Shown: positions 33,767 to 42,330 of the stretch, piece by piece
How positions within the stretch are numbered: position 1 is the first letter of the stretch
Layout: each line of letters opens with the position of its first letter
DNA from: Prosthecobacter algae
Lineage (GTDB): Bacteria; Verrucomicrobiota; Verrucomicrobiia; Verrucomicrobiales; Verrucomicrobiaceae
Assembly: GCF_039542385.1 (NCBI RefSeq)
Contig: NZ_BAABIA010000006.1
Span: forward strand, 295,265-359,264
Length of the DNA: 64,000 nt
Direction of reading: 5' to 3'
Program-made: the position numbers and the translations under genes
Notes under the pieces: model-generated
What the model was told of the DNA's origin: nothing
Databases searched by the model: none
The model's input: the letters and a program-made list of their open reading frames with translations, nothing else

Positions 33767-34825
33767 TTAGCTTTTGGATTTGCGGGATTTGCCGATGGCG
33801 GCGGCGGCCTTTTTGTCATTGGCCGGATCGGACGAGTCATAGGACGAGTTCGATTTCTTCCACCGCGCGGCATTGCCGGCGACTTCACCGATGCTGGAAT
33901 AATTGGAGCCGGTCAGTGCCGATGACCCGAAGGCCAGCGCACCCGCTCCCGCCGCTCCTGCGAGGGCGAGCGGTGCGCCAGCACCCGTGGCAGCCATGGA
34001 GGCCCCCGTGGTGGCGGCGCTTTGTATTCCTGCTCTGGCGGCTCGCCAGCCACCGCTTAGGAAGGCGGCTCCCGCGTTGGCTCCTTCGGAAATCATCTTC
34101 TGGATCACGAGCGGAGCGGCAATGGTGCTGAAGACGATCCACAGACCTGCGGCGGCGACGGCAAGAAGGTTTTTGAGTTCCTCCAGTCCCGTCGCAGACA
34201 CGAAGCTGTCCTGCGACATGATCTCCAGAAGCGTGTCCGTGACCATCGAGGCGAAGCCCCAGCCGAGCGGCCACATCAGGATGCCCACCGTGCCGAGCAG
34301 GAAACGCACTCCTACGGAGGACAGCGTTCTGACACTGAGGAAGCCGATGAAGATGGGCGCTGCGGCTATCGCAAACGCCAGCACCAGCTTGTAGATGATG
34401 TAGGCGATGAAGACGACCGTCTTGGCGAAGAACTGAAGTATCCACAGCATCGCGGCGATGAGCGCCTTGAATAACTGCTTCTCGGAGTTGAAGATGGTGT
34501 ACCAGAAGCCGCCTTCGGCGTCATCTTCGGAGGAGGCCGTCATGGCCTTGTATTTCTCATAGACCGCGCCGGGGTCGGCTTCCAGGGTATCGTGAACCAG
34601 TGAATGCACCACGGTTTCGCCCGTCTTCAGCCACGTATTGAACTGCGACAACATCAGCACGATGATGATGGCGTGAACGATGGCCCGCAGATACATCGTG
34701 CCGGAGCGGTTGCCGTTGCTGACGCTGCTCCACAGTGAGAAGACGACGAGCACGAAGGCGATGGGAGCCAGAGTGTCGAACAGCAGCTCCGCCTTCTCAT
34801 AGAGTCTGGTGTAGAACTCATTCAT
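33767..34825 (-). CDS. VirB6/TrbL-like polytopic T4SS membrane protein
   Basis: The 352-residue protein has several membrane helices (for example APIAFVLVVFSLW, IVHAIIIVLMLSQF, KTVVFIAYIIYKLVLAFAIA and LWIVFSTIAAPLVI). A Gly/Ala/Ser-rich tail follows, ending in Lys-rich sequence. This is the plan of TrbL/VirB6, which forms part of the inner-membrane channel. It is followed by the VirB8-like gene 5 nt downstream. Confidence 0.82.
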   Translation of the reverse strand: MNEFYTRLYEKAELLFDTLAPIAFVLVVFSLWSSVSNGNRSGTMYLRAIVHAIIIVLMLSQFNTWLKTGETVVHSLVHDTLEADPGAVYEKYKAMTASSEDDAEGGFWYTIFNSEKQLFKALIAAMLWILQFFAKTVVFIAYIIYKLVLAFAIAAAPIFIGFLSVRTLSSVGVRFLLGTVGILMWPLGWGFASMVTDTLLEIMSQDSFVSATGLEELKNLLAVAAAGLWIVFSTIAAPLVIQKMISEGANAGAAFLSGGWRAARAGIQSAATTGASMAATGAGAPLALAGAAGAGALAFGSSALTGSNYSSIGEVAGNAARWKKSNSSYDSSDPANDKKAAAAIGKSRKSKS

Positions 34826-34834
34826 GGCTTTGGA

Positions 34835-35623
34835 TCAGCGTTTTGTTTCGGGCAGCGTCATCAGCTTATCGAACTCCTGGGTGGTGATGCCCCATTCGGC
34901 GGCGTCCTTTTCGCGCTGGGCCTGCGCCTGCTTCTCCTCGTCGTTACGGTTGAGCGTGTCCTGCACCGTGACCTGGGAAGCCGCCTGCTGCACTTCAGCT
35001 TGTAGAGCGGCGAGTTCCGCCCGCTGGCTGGCCAGCACGCCTTGGAGCTTTTGCACTTGTGCGTCGGTGGTTGCCGCCTGCAACGAAGTGGTGGTGGAAC
35101 TGATTTCGCGCTTGAGGGACTGGATGCGGCCCTGCGCCTGCTCGTGGACGGTTTGAAAGTTGTCCACGGTGTTTTCCAGTGCGCCGAACTTTCGATAGAG
35201 GGATTCGGCACGCGGGACTTCGACGCCGGAAATCGAGATGTTTTCGATGCTGCGGTAAAGTCCGTTGGCGTTGTTTTGCAGGGACTGCACGCCGGAGGCG
35301 GTTTCCTGAAGCTGCTCCAAAAGCTGGCCGATGGGCTGCTGCTGAAGCTGGCTGATGATGTTGTCCGCCCCGGTGATTTGCAGCAAGGCGGAGGGATCGC
35401 CAAAGGCTTCCACGTAGGCCGTGACCTGCTGCAACTGCGAGGTCAGCAGATTGATCTGCTCGACCTGCTTGGAAATCATTTCGACATACTTGGCGAGGTC
35501 GATGGCGTGCTGGGTGGCGCTTTGCGCAATGGCAATCGGATCTTCGACGACGACTTGGGCGTTCGTTTTATGAGGGGCGAGACCGATGACGGCCAGCCCG
35601 GCGATGAGGATGATTCGTTTCAT
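34835..35623 (-). CDS. VirB5/TrbJ-like periplasmic coiled-coil protein
   Basis: The 262-residue product has a signal peptide (1-22, ending TNA). It is almost fully helical, with QLQQVTAYVEAFGDPSALLQ and ISKQVEQINLLTSQLQQV as in TrbJ/VirB5. VirB5 is a minor pilus component; TrbJ-like proteins also take part in mating-pair contact. I place the start at MKRIILIAG because the signal peptide begins there; the frame continues upstream without a coherent protein. Confidence 0.82.
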   Translation of the reverse strand: MKRIILIAGLAVIGLAPHKTNAQVVVEDPIAIAQSATQHAIDLAKYVEMISKQVEQINLLTSQLQQVTAYVEAFGDPSALLQITGADNIISQLQQQPIGQLLEQLQETASGVQSLQNNANGLYRSIENISISGVEVPRAESLYRKFGALENTVDNFQTVHEQAQGRIQSLKREISSTTTSLQAATTDAQVQKLQGVLASQRAELAALQAEVQQAASQVTVQDTLNRNDEEKQAQAQREKDAAEWGITTQEFDKLMTLPETKR

Positions 35624-35660
35624 GGTTTTGAAGTGAGTTCGAGTTTCGTGACGACGGGTT

Positions 35661-35837
35661 TCAGGGGCGCATGGATTGGCCCCGTTGTTGCTGTTGCAGC
35701 AGGCGCAGGCGTTCCTGCTCCTGCTGGCGGATGCGCTCCTGTTCGGCGCGAAGCTGTTCTTCACGCTCGCGGCGCATTTGCTCGGCATCGTTGATGCGGT
35801 CGAGGTTCGGTTCGTAGGGTTTGTAAGGTTCGATCAT
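35661..35837 (-). CDS. Small Arg/Gln/Glu-rich helical protein in T4SS operon
   Basis: This 58-residue reading frame (MIEPYKPYEPNLDRINDAEQ, ending RGQSMRP) lies between the lipoprotein and VirB5-like genes, with only short gaps on both sides. About 35 residues form a highly charged single helix. No membrane segment or signal is present. Gene spacing and the uninterrupted frame support a real gene; no family is recognised. Confidence 0.6.
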   Translation of the reverse strand: MIEPYKPYEPNLDRINDAEQMRREREEQLRAEQERIRQQEQERLRLLQQQQRGQSMRP

Positions 35838-35842
35838 GGCTT

Positions 35843-36262
35843 TTAGTGGTCGATGCGCAGGGTTCGGGTGGAGCCGGGGTGAAACAGCGAGCCATCCGGC
35901 CCGCCTTCCGGCAGTGGAAAATCAAAGAGGCTGACATCACCCTCATAACCGGCATCGCTCTTTTGCTGATCGACGAGGAGCCAGTATTGTTGTTTCACGG
36001 CATCGCTCCGGCCTTTGTCGTAGCCTTCGGTGAAGGACTTCTTGGCCTTCTTCTCCTGGGCGAAGTTGAGTGTTTCCCCCAGCAGGAGACCGCCCCCGGC
36101 GCCCGCCGCGGTGATGAGCGGGTCGCCATCGCTGAGGTGGCTGGCAAGTCCCGCGCCTCCCGCCGCACCGAGTGCGTTGGTGACGAGACGGGACGTGCTG
36201 GAACACGAGCACAGCGCGAGGCCGGAGACGGATAGCAGAACAGGTAGATATGGGATTCTCAT
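35843..36262 (-). CDS. Glycine-zipper lipoprotein of the T4SS operon
   Basis: The 139-residue protein starts with a lipoprotein signal and lipobox (LALCSC). A Gly/Ala-rich segment follows (LGAAGGAGLASHL, then ITAAGAGGGLLLGE), compatible with insertion into a membrane. The rest is hydrophilic (FTEGYDKGRSDAVKQQYWLL). It may be an entry-exclusion or outer-membrane lipoprotein in the style of TraT/TrbK, but sequence evidence is limited. Its start overlaps the VirB4-like stop by 4 nt. Confidence 0.7.
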   Translation of the reverse strand: MRIPYLPVLLSVSGLALCSCSSTSRLVTNALGAAGGAGLASHLSDGDPLITAAGAGGGLLLGETLNFAQEKKAKKSFTEGYDKGRSDAVKQQYWLLVDQQKSDAGYEGDVSLFDFPLPEGGPDGSLFHPGSTRTLRIDH

Positions 36263-39021
36263 GGCAATGTTGGGTTGGCGGTTGTTTCGGCGGATTGACG
36301 TTCCGCCTCAGTGACGATGCCTTCGATGAGGTCGCCGTGGGCTTTGAGCTGCCGGGCGCGGCGCTCGAAGTGGTCGCCGCTGGTGCTGCTGCAATACAGC
36401 ATCTCCGGGGAAGCGATGTTGTGGACGGTCCCGCAAAGCGGACGCGGAGTGTCGAGATGGAAGTAGGTGAACGCGGTGAACTTTCTGCCCGGCTGCTGGT
36501 CGGGCAGCGGATAACCCATGATGCGCTGCTGCGTGATCTCCGGCAGTTCGATGTCCTGCGCGATGTCTTCCAAGTCGGCTCGGTCGTTCTGCCGCAGCAG
36601 GATGAACTGGCGGCTATTGCCGAAAACCGTGGAGCGGATGCGGCTCTCTTTGAACCGGGCGTATTGCTGAACAATGCTGACAGTCCAGCAGTTGAACTTT
36701 CGCATCTGCGCGTAGCTCTCGCGGACAATTTTCTCTCCCTCGGGAATGTCGAGGAATCTCGCCACTTCCTCATATACAATGCGTTTCCGCTGCGAGCGCG
36801 GGAGCGTCACAAGGTGCTGCCGCGTGTGGTGCGTGATGAGGAATCCGGCGGCGGCTTTGAGTTCGGGCGCGGATTCGGGAATGCAGCCGAGTTCAAAGTG
36901 AACGATCCTCCCATGCAGGGACAGGTTGGTTTCGCCATCGAACAACGGGCCGTAGAGACCGTTGCGGCACCACGGCTGAAGCAACGTGGCGATCTGCCGC
37001 ACGGCATCCTTCTCCGCGCCGTGCGCCTCCAGGTGCATCAGTTCCTGAAGCATTTGGTGCGTCGGATACTCGGACGGATGGAACGAGGCGAAGGCGAGGT
37101 TGCGCACCTCCCGGCTGCTGTCGGGTTCTTTCAGGTAGCGTAGGACTTCGCTTTCCGAAAAGCTCTCCAGATAGGATTTCGATTCGTCGCGGTGGGCTTC
37201 GGACCAGTCGCGGAAATCCGCGAAGGCTTCTAATGACGAAGTGCCGGGCGGCAGCTTGTCGCGCCGGTAAGCCATGAGCGCCACCGCGTGGCGGGCGATG
37301 GGAACCAGCTTTTGCGGGTGACTCTGGCACCATTCGTTGAAAGCGTCGTCATAGAGCTGATTGAGGTAACGGGCGATCTGCGCCTGTTGCAGCCGTTGCC
37401 GGTCTTCATCGGCGGGAAGCCCCACCATCCGGGCCACGAGTGCCGTGGCGGTGGAAAGGTGCAGCGGCGTCAACGGAAGCCCGGCGGTGTCCAGATAGTT
37501 CAGCGTGTGCGTGCCGTCGGGCTGGAGAATTATCGGCTCCGCGCCGGGTTCCACGGTCTTGGTGTAGATGCCGTAGGAAAGCCCTTCTTCGATCAACACC
37601 GTGTAATCAAAGTAGAGTTCCGTCTGTGAGAGCAGGTCGCACATCGTGACGGATTTCCCGGCCCCGCTCATCCCGAGAACCACGGCGTGCTGCGGTGTCT
37701 GCGATCCGCCCCCGCCAAGGAAGGTGCGCAGGCCGACAAGATTGTCGGCGTTCCCATCATAAAGCGCTTCGGCTCCGTCGAGATGTCCGGTGAATGTGGC
37801 GCTGATCGGCAGAAGGTCGGCCAGATAGGAATGCTCCGCGTAGAGATGGCGGCAGGTGTAACGTCCCCACAACCAGCCGGGCCACGTCTGGAAATACAGT
37901 TTTCGTGTGGTCGCGGGCAGCGTGCTTTCCACGTACTGAGCGCCGTTCATGGAGTTCACCGCGTTCTTGAGAGCGATGGCTTTGGCGGACACTCCGGCCT
38001 TGGTCTTGTCCCACACATGGATGACGAAAAGCGCCTGAAAGGGCAGCGTGTGCCCCTGCATGAGCGCGGCGATTTTGCGCTCCTTCTTCTGCATCGCCGT
38101 CAGCAGCGAAACCTTCTTTTCACTTGCGTAGTCTCCGGCAAGGCGGTCGTGGGCCTTTTCTTCGCGGGTGATTTCCGCGTGAACGGAAAGCGGTTCGACA
38201 TTGACCGTGATGGCGTAGTCCAGCAGCCGCAAGTGGGTGAGCCGGTGAATGATGCCCGGAAAGGTTACGCGCGGCCAGCGGCTCATCACGAGAATGGAGT
38301 GGTAATGTCCATCCATCCAGAAACCGCCATCCGGCGAAGCGTGGCCTTCGCTGTGCCAGCAATTTTCCTGAATGGAAAGCTGCGGCTCAAAGGTGCTGAG
38401 CGGATCGAAGTCGAAACGATCCGCGAACGACGGATTGAGGAAACGCGCGTAGTGCCGGTAGTGGTCTTCATCGCTCATGGCGTGAAGCCTCGCGCCCTGT
38501 CCGCTGAAGATGTGGCGCAGAGTTTCCTCGACGTGGGCGAACTCCTGCTGAAGCTGATCCAGCAAGTGTTCGTAGTGCTGGGTCAATGCGGCGCGGGAGA
38601 GGCTGGACGAAGGCGAGTGGTCAATCCTGCGGCTGATCCACAGGACCAGTCGTTGACGGCGCAACTGCCGCTCGGTCATCGCCGTCCAGTAACGGGTGAA
38701 GCGTTCGTTGCGCACCCGGCGCGTCCAGACATTGGCCGCGTTCTGGGTTTCGTCGTGATAGCGCAGCAGTTCCTGCCGGTAGTCGGAATCGCAATACCAC
38801 TGCACTTGCAGGCGTTGATGATCGTCCAGCGATGCCAGCAGCAGGCTGAGCTGGTCCTGAAAGCCGTTCAGTTCGGACGTGGCGGCGTTGGCGAGGTCGG
38901 GCGGTTCAAATACGAAACCTTTCGCAACGGCTCCTCCGTGTCGGAGGCTGCCATACACAATCAGGTCGCGGACAAAGTAACCGTTCGGCGCGGTTTCGGA
39001 GATGGAGTTAGTCTTGTTCAT
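36259..39021 (-). CDS. VirB4/TraC-like T4SS ATPase
   Basis: The 920-residue protein has Walker A GMSGAGKS around residue 450 and a C-terminal block IVYEEVARFLDIPEGEKIV with Walker B-like character. This is the pattern of VirB4/TraC ATPases, which power pilus assembly and substrate transfer. The N-terminal half is the family's cytoplasmic domain. I choose MNKTNSISE at 39021; a start 57 nt upstream would lengthen the overlap with the VirB3-like gene. Confidence 0.93.
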   Translation of the reverse strand: MNKTNSISETAPNGYFVRDLIVYGSLRHGGAVAKGFVFEPPDLANAATSELNGFQDQLSLLLASLDDHQRLQVQWYCDSDYRQELLRYHDETQNAANVWTRRVRNERFTRYWTAMTERQLRRQRLVLWISRRIDHSPSSSLSRAALTQHYEHLLDQLQQEFAHVEETLRHIFSGQGARLHAMSDEDHYRHYARFLNPSFADRFDFDPLSTFEPQLSIQENCWHSEGHASPDGGFWMDGHYHSILVMSRWPRVTFPGIIHRLTHLRLLDYAITVNVEPLSVHAEITREEKAHDRLAGDYASEKKVSLLTAMQKKERKIAALMQGHTLPFQALFVIHVWDKTKAGVSAKAIALKNAVNSMNGAQYVESTLPATTRKLYFQTWPGWLWGRYTCRHLYAEHSYLADLLPISATFTGHLDGAEALYDGNADNLVGLRTFLGGGGSQTPQHAVVLGMSGAGKSVTMCDLLSQTELYFDYTVLIEEGLSYGIYTKTVEPGAEPIILQPDGTHTLNYLDTAGLPLTPLHLSTATALVARMVGLPADEDRQRLQQAQIARYLNQLYDDAFNEWCQSHPQKLVPIARHAVALMAYRRDKLPPGTSSLEAFADFRDWSEAHRDESKSYLESFSESEVLRYLKEPDSSREVRNLAFASFHPSEYPTHQMLQELMHLEAHGAEKDAVRQIATLLQPWCRNGLYGPLFDGETNLSLHGRIVHFELGCIPESAPELKAAAGFLITHHTRQHLVTLPRSQRKRIVYEEVARFLDIPEGEKIVRESYAQMRKFNCWTVSIVQQYARFKESRIRSTVFGNSRQFILLRQNDRADLEDIAQDIELPEITQQRIMGYPLPDQQPGRKFTAFTYFHLDTPRPLCGTVHNIASPEMLYCSSTSGDHFERRARQLKAHGDLIEGIVTEAERQSAETTANPTLP

Positions 39022-39361
39022 CGGCGGTAAGCGGGTGTTCGGGTTGAGCGGTGGGATCGGGGCTGAATCCCGCGCCATGCAGCCAGCCGTCCAGCAGGTC
39101 GCGGTCGTAACCGGGCGGCTTGCCCTGCCGCAGTCCGAAGACGTAGAGCAACGAAAGCGTCAGCGGCACGGCAGCGAGTGCCGCCGACGCTCCCAGGCTC
39201 CAACGCAGCGCACTGAAACAGAGCAGCAGCGTGATCACGGCGGCGAACACGCCGCCCGTGACATGCCAGAACAGATTGCCTTCCAGCCCCCAAGTGCGGC
39301 CCGACGAGTCGTCCGCACTGTTGGTTTCCGTCAGGCGCAGGTCTGATGTTTGGGTCTTCAT
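39008..39361 (-). CDS. VirB3/TrbD-like small membrane protein
   Basis: The 117-residue protein has two neighbouring membrane segments (about 31-75) with LFWHVTGGVFAAVITLLLCF and LTLSLLYVFGLRQGKPPGYD. The phrase GKPPGYDRDL after the helices is typical of VirB3/TrbD. It overlaps the pilin-like gene by 4 nt and the VirB4-like gene by 14 nt. Confidence 0.8.
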   Translation of the reverse strand: MKTQTSDLRLTETNSADDSSGRTWGLEGNLFWHVTGGVFAAVITLLLCFSALRWSLGASAALAAVPLTLSLLYVFGLRQGKPPGYDRDLLDGWLHGAGFSPDPTAQPEHPLTADEQD

Positions 39362-39651
39362 TCAAAGGCCCCCACGTCCACGGTTGAACCATCGAGGCCG
39401 AAGGCGGTGAAGAGCGCCTTCACAATGACCGGCGCGCCCGCAATGATGAGGCCGCCGATGATGGAGAGTTTGCCCGCGTCCGTGTCACCACGGCGGATGG
39501 CGAATCCGCCGCCCACCACGCAGATGGTTCCGAAGATGAATCCGATGAGCATCACGATGCCCATTGCTTTGCTGGCCCCTTCTGCGAGTCCTCCGGCTTG
39601 GGCGAGAATCGGAGACGATTTGGAGAGTAGAGTTAGATATGTTGCTTTCAT
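39358..39651 (-). CDS. VirB2/TrbC-like pilin
   Basis: The 97-residue protein has a short N-terminal part with an AQA-type cleavage candidate, then two membrane helices (about 28-50 and 62-84). Motifs such as GIVMLIGFIFGTICVVGGGF fit VirB2/TrbC prepilins. It is the first gene of the leftward T4SS operon and faces the ClpB-like gene across a palindromic operator candidate. Confidence 0.83.
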   Translation of the reverse strand: MKATYLTLLSKSSPILAQAGGLAEGASKAMGIVMLIGFIFGTICVVGGGFAIRRGDTDAGKLSIIGGLIIAGAPVIVKALFTAFGLDGSTVDVGAFE

Positions 39652-39687
39652 AGCGCCCCTGTTTTACCGCCGATCGCGCTAACCCCC

Positions 39688-39703
39688 GCTCTCGATCGGG
39701 AGC
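39688..39703. promoter_or_regulatory. Palindrome, element-wide operator candidate (site 2)
   Basis: GCTCTCGATCGGGAGC is a 16-bp near-perfect palindrome in the divergent promoter region between the pilin-like gene and the ClpB-like ATPase gene. Its core matches the sites at 30012, 52171 and 52349. It would control both T4SS and ATPase expression. Confidence 0.62.
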
Positions 39704-39745
39704 ATGAATGGTCCCTGTTTGGTGGATGATGGGCTTCATCAAATC

Positions 39746-40711
39746 ATGAAGCCTGATCCCATCACCGAAACTCGCCGTGAGCTGTTGCTGAACCTTGAAG
39801 CTCACCTGATTGAAAATATCCGTGGCCAGGACACGGCGCTTGTCCGCATGGCGTCCGTGTTGCGGCGCGGTGAGCTTGGCCTGTGTTCACCTCATCGTCC
39901 GAAGGGCAGCTTTTTGCTGCTCGGACCCACGGGAGTGGGAAAAACAGAATCCACCGTGGTCTTCACCCGTTACCTGATGGGCGATGACTGTCTGTTCCGC
40001 TTCGACATGTCGGAGTATCAGACGCAGGACAGCTTGAGCCTGCTGCTCGGAGCGGACAGTCAGGAACGCGGCAACCTTGGGCGGTGCGTGATCGGCGCGG
40101 AGAAAGGCACGCTGCTGTTCGATGAAATCGAGAAAGCCCATCCACGCATCATGGATGTGTTCCTGCAAATCCTCGACGCGGGCCGCGTGACGTTTGCGGA
40201 CGGCTTCACGGCGGACTTGAGCAGCTTCTACATCGTCTTCACCTCGAACATCGCATCCAGCGAACTGCTGGACTGGCAGCACTCCAGTTTTGCGACGATG
40301 GAGCGCCATGTTCTGACCAGCGCACAGCAATGGCTGCGTCCTGAACTTTACGCCCGCATTACGGAAAAGCTCGTATTCGAGCGGCTGAGTTACGAAGTGC
40401 AAACGGACATCGCTCGTTTGATGCTGACACGACACCTGGCGATGCTGGAGGAGCGAGGCCACTGTCTGGTGGAGGAGCCGGATGTATTGCCGTTCCTCAT
40501 CCGGCACGGCTTTCATCCGCGTCTTGGCGCTCGTCCCTTGCGTGACGCCATTGAGCGTCTTGTGGGGGATGCAGTGGCGGCCAGTTTGATGCACGCCGAA
40601 AGCGGAAGCGGTTTTCTGCTGGTGGAAGATGACCGCGTCCTGCGTGTGAGGGAGAAGAAGTATCCCTCCGTTGCAGTCCAGTCCCCATCAACTGCCTCCG
40701 GCCAGCCATGA
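39746..40711 (+). CDS. Single-domain ClpB/ClpA-type AAA+ ATPase
   Basis: The 321-residue protein is one AAA+ domain of the Clp D2 type: Walker A LLLGPTGVGKTES, Walker B GTLLFDEIEKAHP, sensor block YIVFTSNIASSELL and the C-terminal small domain (GFHPRLGARPLRDAIERLV). It lacks the N-domain and the first AAA domain of ClpA/ClpB. It is encoded divergently from the T4SS operon, which has no VirB11-like gene in view, so it could serve pilus assembly or substrate unfolding. That role is inference. The ATG at 39704, next to the palindrome, is an alternative start. Confidence 0.82.
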   Translation: MKPDPITETRRELLLNLEAHLIENIRGQDTALVRMASVLRRGELGLCSPHRPKGSFLLLGPTGVGKTESTVVFTRYLMGDDCLFRFDMSEYQTQDSLSLLLGADSQERGNLGRCVIGAEKGTLLFDEIEKAHPRIMDVFLQILDAGRVTFADGFTADLSSFYIVFTSNIASSELLDWQHSSFATMERHVLTSAQQWLRPELYARITEKLVFERLSYEVQTDIARLMLTRHLAMLEERGHCLVEEPDVLPFLIRHGFHPRLGARPLRDAIERLVGDAVAASLMHAESGSGFLLVEDDRVLRVREKKYPSVAVQSPSTASGQP

Positions 40712-40722
40712 CAGCAAGCAAA

Positions 40723-40989
40723 TCACTCCAAGCCGGGCTCCTTGTCGCGGCGAATTTCTCTCGCCAGATCCGGCGGAAACAGTTCGACAGGGTTAACTTC
40801 AAGAACAATGGCGAGCACCAGAAACTGCACGTCGGAAACCGGCTCCACGCCCTGTTCGATGTTGGATATATCCTCCCCGCTGCAATGCCAGCCGCGTTCT
40901 CCCACCTTGGCAGCAAGCTGCTCTCGCGACCATCCCCTGCCCATACGGAGTTCGCGAACCTTTGGGCCAATCAGGTTTTTCTCACTCAT
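40723..40989 (-). CDS. XRE-family regulator A
   Basis: The 88-residue protein is an HTH_3 regulator (NLIGPKVRELRMGRGWSREQ, GEDISNIEQG) with a short C-terminal segment ending LFPPDLAREIRR. It is a paralogue of the regulator at 48753 (NLIGPQVRRLRMLRGWTQHD) and of the remnant at 26288. The paralogues are obvious candidates to bind the shared palindromes. It is convergent with the ClpB-like gene. Confidence 0.85.
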   Translation of the reverse strand: MSEKNLIGPKVRELRMGRGWSREQLAAKVGERGWHCSGEDISNIEQGVEPVSDVQFLVLAIVLEVNPVELFPPDLAREIRRDKEPGLE

Positions 40990-41135
40990 AGGCTACGAGT
41001 GGCGTACTCCGCCTTCCAAGGCGACGGTTCGTCTGAAAATGGGTGCATAAAGGCAAAATGTGCCCGCTTTCTCCCGCCCGGCCGGGAAAAAAGGCGATTT
41101 ATCTTTCCATACAAATCTCAATTTCCAACCAACCG

Positions 41136-42299
41136 ATGAGCGATTTCTCTGTGACCAATCCTGAATATGGTGAATTTCTTGCAAAACTTACCCACCGTGT
41201 CCAGTCGGCGCGAATGGCAGCCGGACGGGCCGTCAACCGTGAACTGGTAGCTCTCTATTGGGACATCGGACGTGACATTGTGGAGAAGCAGCGCACCCAA
41301 GGCTGGGGCAACGCGGTGGTGGAGAGGCTGGGGACGGACCTGCGGCGGGAGTTCCCCGGAGTGACCGGATTTTCCGCCGACAATCTTTGGCGGATGCGCC
41401 AGTTCTACTTAGAGGGGACGGGCACGGAATTTCTCGCCCTTTTCGATTCGTCTGCGGTGGGGTCGTTTCTGGAACAGCTTGTTCCAGAAAGTGAGGAGCG
41501 GCGGAAAAGCGGGATTCTGGAACAGGCTGTTCCAGAAAGGCAGGTGGCGGCCGTTCGGGAACTGATGGCGCTGGTTCCGTGGGGCCATCACGTCGAGCTG
41601 CTGAAGAAAGTGAAGACACCAGACGCGAGGCTGTTCTATCTGCGGGAAATTGCACGCTTCGGCTGGAGCCGCGCCGTGCTTCTGCACCAGATTAAGGCGA
41701 GCACATTCGAGCGCTCATTGCGGGAGAAGAAAACCCATAATTTTGAACTGGCCTTGCCGGACGACATGGCCGACCAGGCGGAGGAGATGCTGAAAAGCCG
41801 CTACAATCTGGAGTTTCTGGGGATGAAGCAGCGGATGAGGGAACGGGACTTGGAGCAACGGCTGATCGAGCGCGTGCAGCAGTTCATTCTGGAACTAGGT
41901 TACGGCTTTTGCTACATCGGGCGGCAGTATCGGCTGGCGCTTGGGGAAAAGGAATACTTTGTGGATCTCCTGTTTTACCACCGCTTTCTGAAAGCGCTGG
42001 TCGCGGTGGATTTGAAGGTCCGGGGTTTCGAGCCGGAGCACGCGGGCAAGATGGACTTCTATTTGAACGTGCTGAACGAGAAGGAACGCGCCTCGGACGA
42101 CCGCCCTTCCATCGGCATCATCCTTTGCGCGGAGAAGAATGACGTGGAAGTCGAGTTCGCCCTGAAATCGAAGACGAATCCTATCGGAGTGGCGGAATAC
42201 CGGCTGCAAGATAACCTCCCGGCGGAGTTCAAAGGGAAGCTGCCTACGGCGAAGCAGCTTGCGGACGTGGTGCGTGGGGCGCTGCCCGGAGACAAATGA
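41136..42299 (+). CDS. YhcG/DUF1016-type PDDEXK nuclease-like protein
   Basis: The 387-residue protein has the DUF1016 N-terminal helical region (AVNRELVALYWDIGRDIVEK) and a C-terminal YhcG nuclease block: FCYIGRQYRLALGEKEYFVD, LLFYHRFLKALVAVDLKVR. The D/E and K residues of a PD-(D/E)xK core fit VDLLF and AVDLKV. YhcG proteins occur in mobile islands and R-M loci and may be defence nucleases. An upstream ATG is possible but would add an unconserved segment. It carries two 23-bp palindromic insertions in frame (41467-41537). Confidence 0.88.
   Translation: MSDFSVTNPEYGEFLAKLTHRVQSARMAAGRAVNRELVALYWDIGRDIVEKQRTQGWGNAVVERLGTDLRREFPGVTGFSADNLWRMRQFYLEGTGTEFLALFDSSAVGSFLEQLVPESEERRKSGILEQAVPERQVAAVRELMALVPWGHHVELLKKVKTPDARLFYLREIARFGWSRAVLLHQIKASTFERSLREKKTHNFELALPDDMADQAEEMLKSRYNLEFLGMKQRMRERDLEQRLIERVQQFILELGYGFCYIGRQYRLALGEKEYFVDLLFYHRFLKALVAVDLKVRGFEPEHAGKMDFYLNVLNEKERASDDRPSIGIILCAEKNDVEVEFALKSKTNPIGVAEYRLQDNLPAEFKGKLPTAKQLADVVRGALPGDK
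41467..41537 (+). repeat. Two palindromic in-frame repeats inside the YhcG gene
   Basis: Two 23-bp near-perfect palindromes with arms TTCTGGAACA / TGTTCCAGAA lie at 41467-41489 and 41515-41537. Their starts are 48 nt (16 codons) apart. They encode LEQLVPE and LEQAVPE. In-frame palindromes of this type act as small mobile repeats in other genera. Confidence 0.7.
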
Positions 42300-42330
42300 T
42301 GGCAGGGAGGATGCTGACGGAAACACGATG

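Noticed and set aside
37687-39030. A 447-codon frame antisense to the VirB4-like gene
   Set aside because: Mirror frame of a clear VirB4 ATPase.
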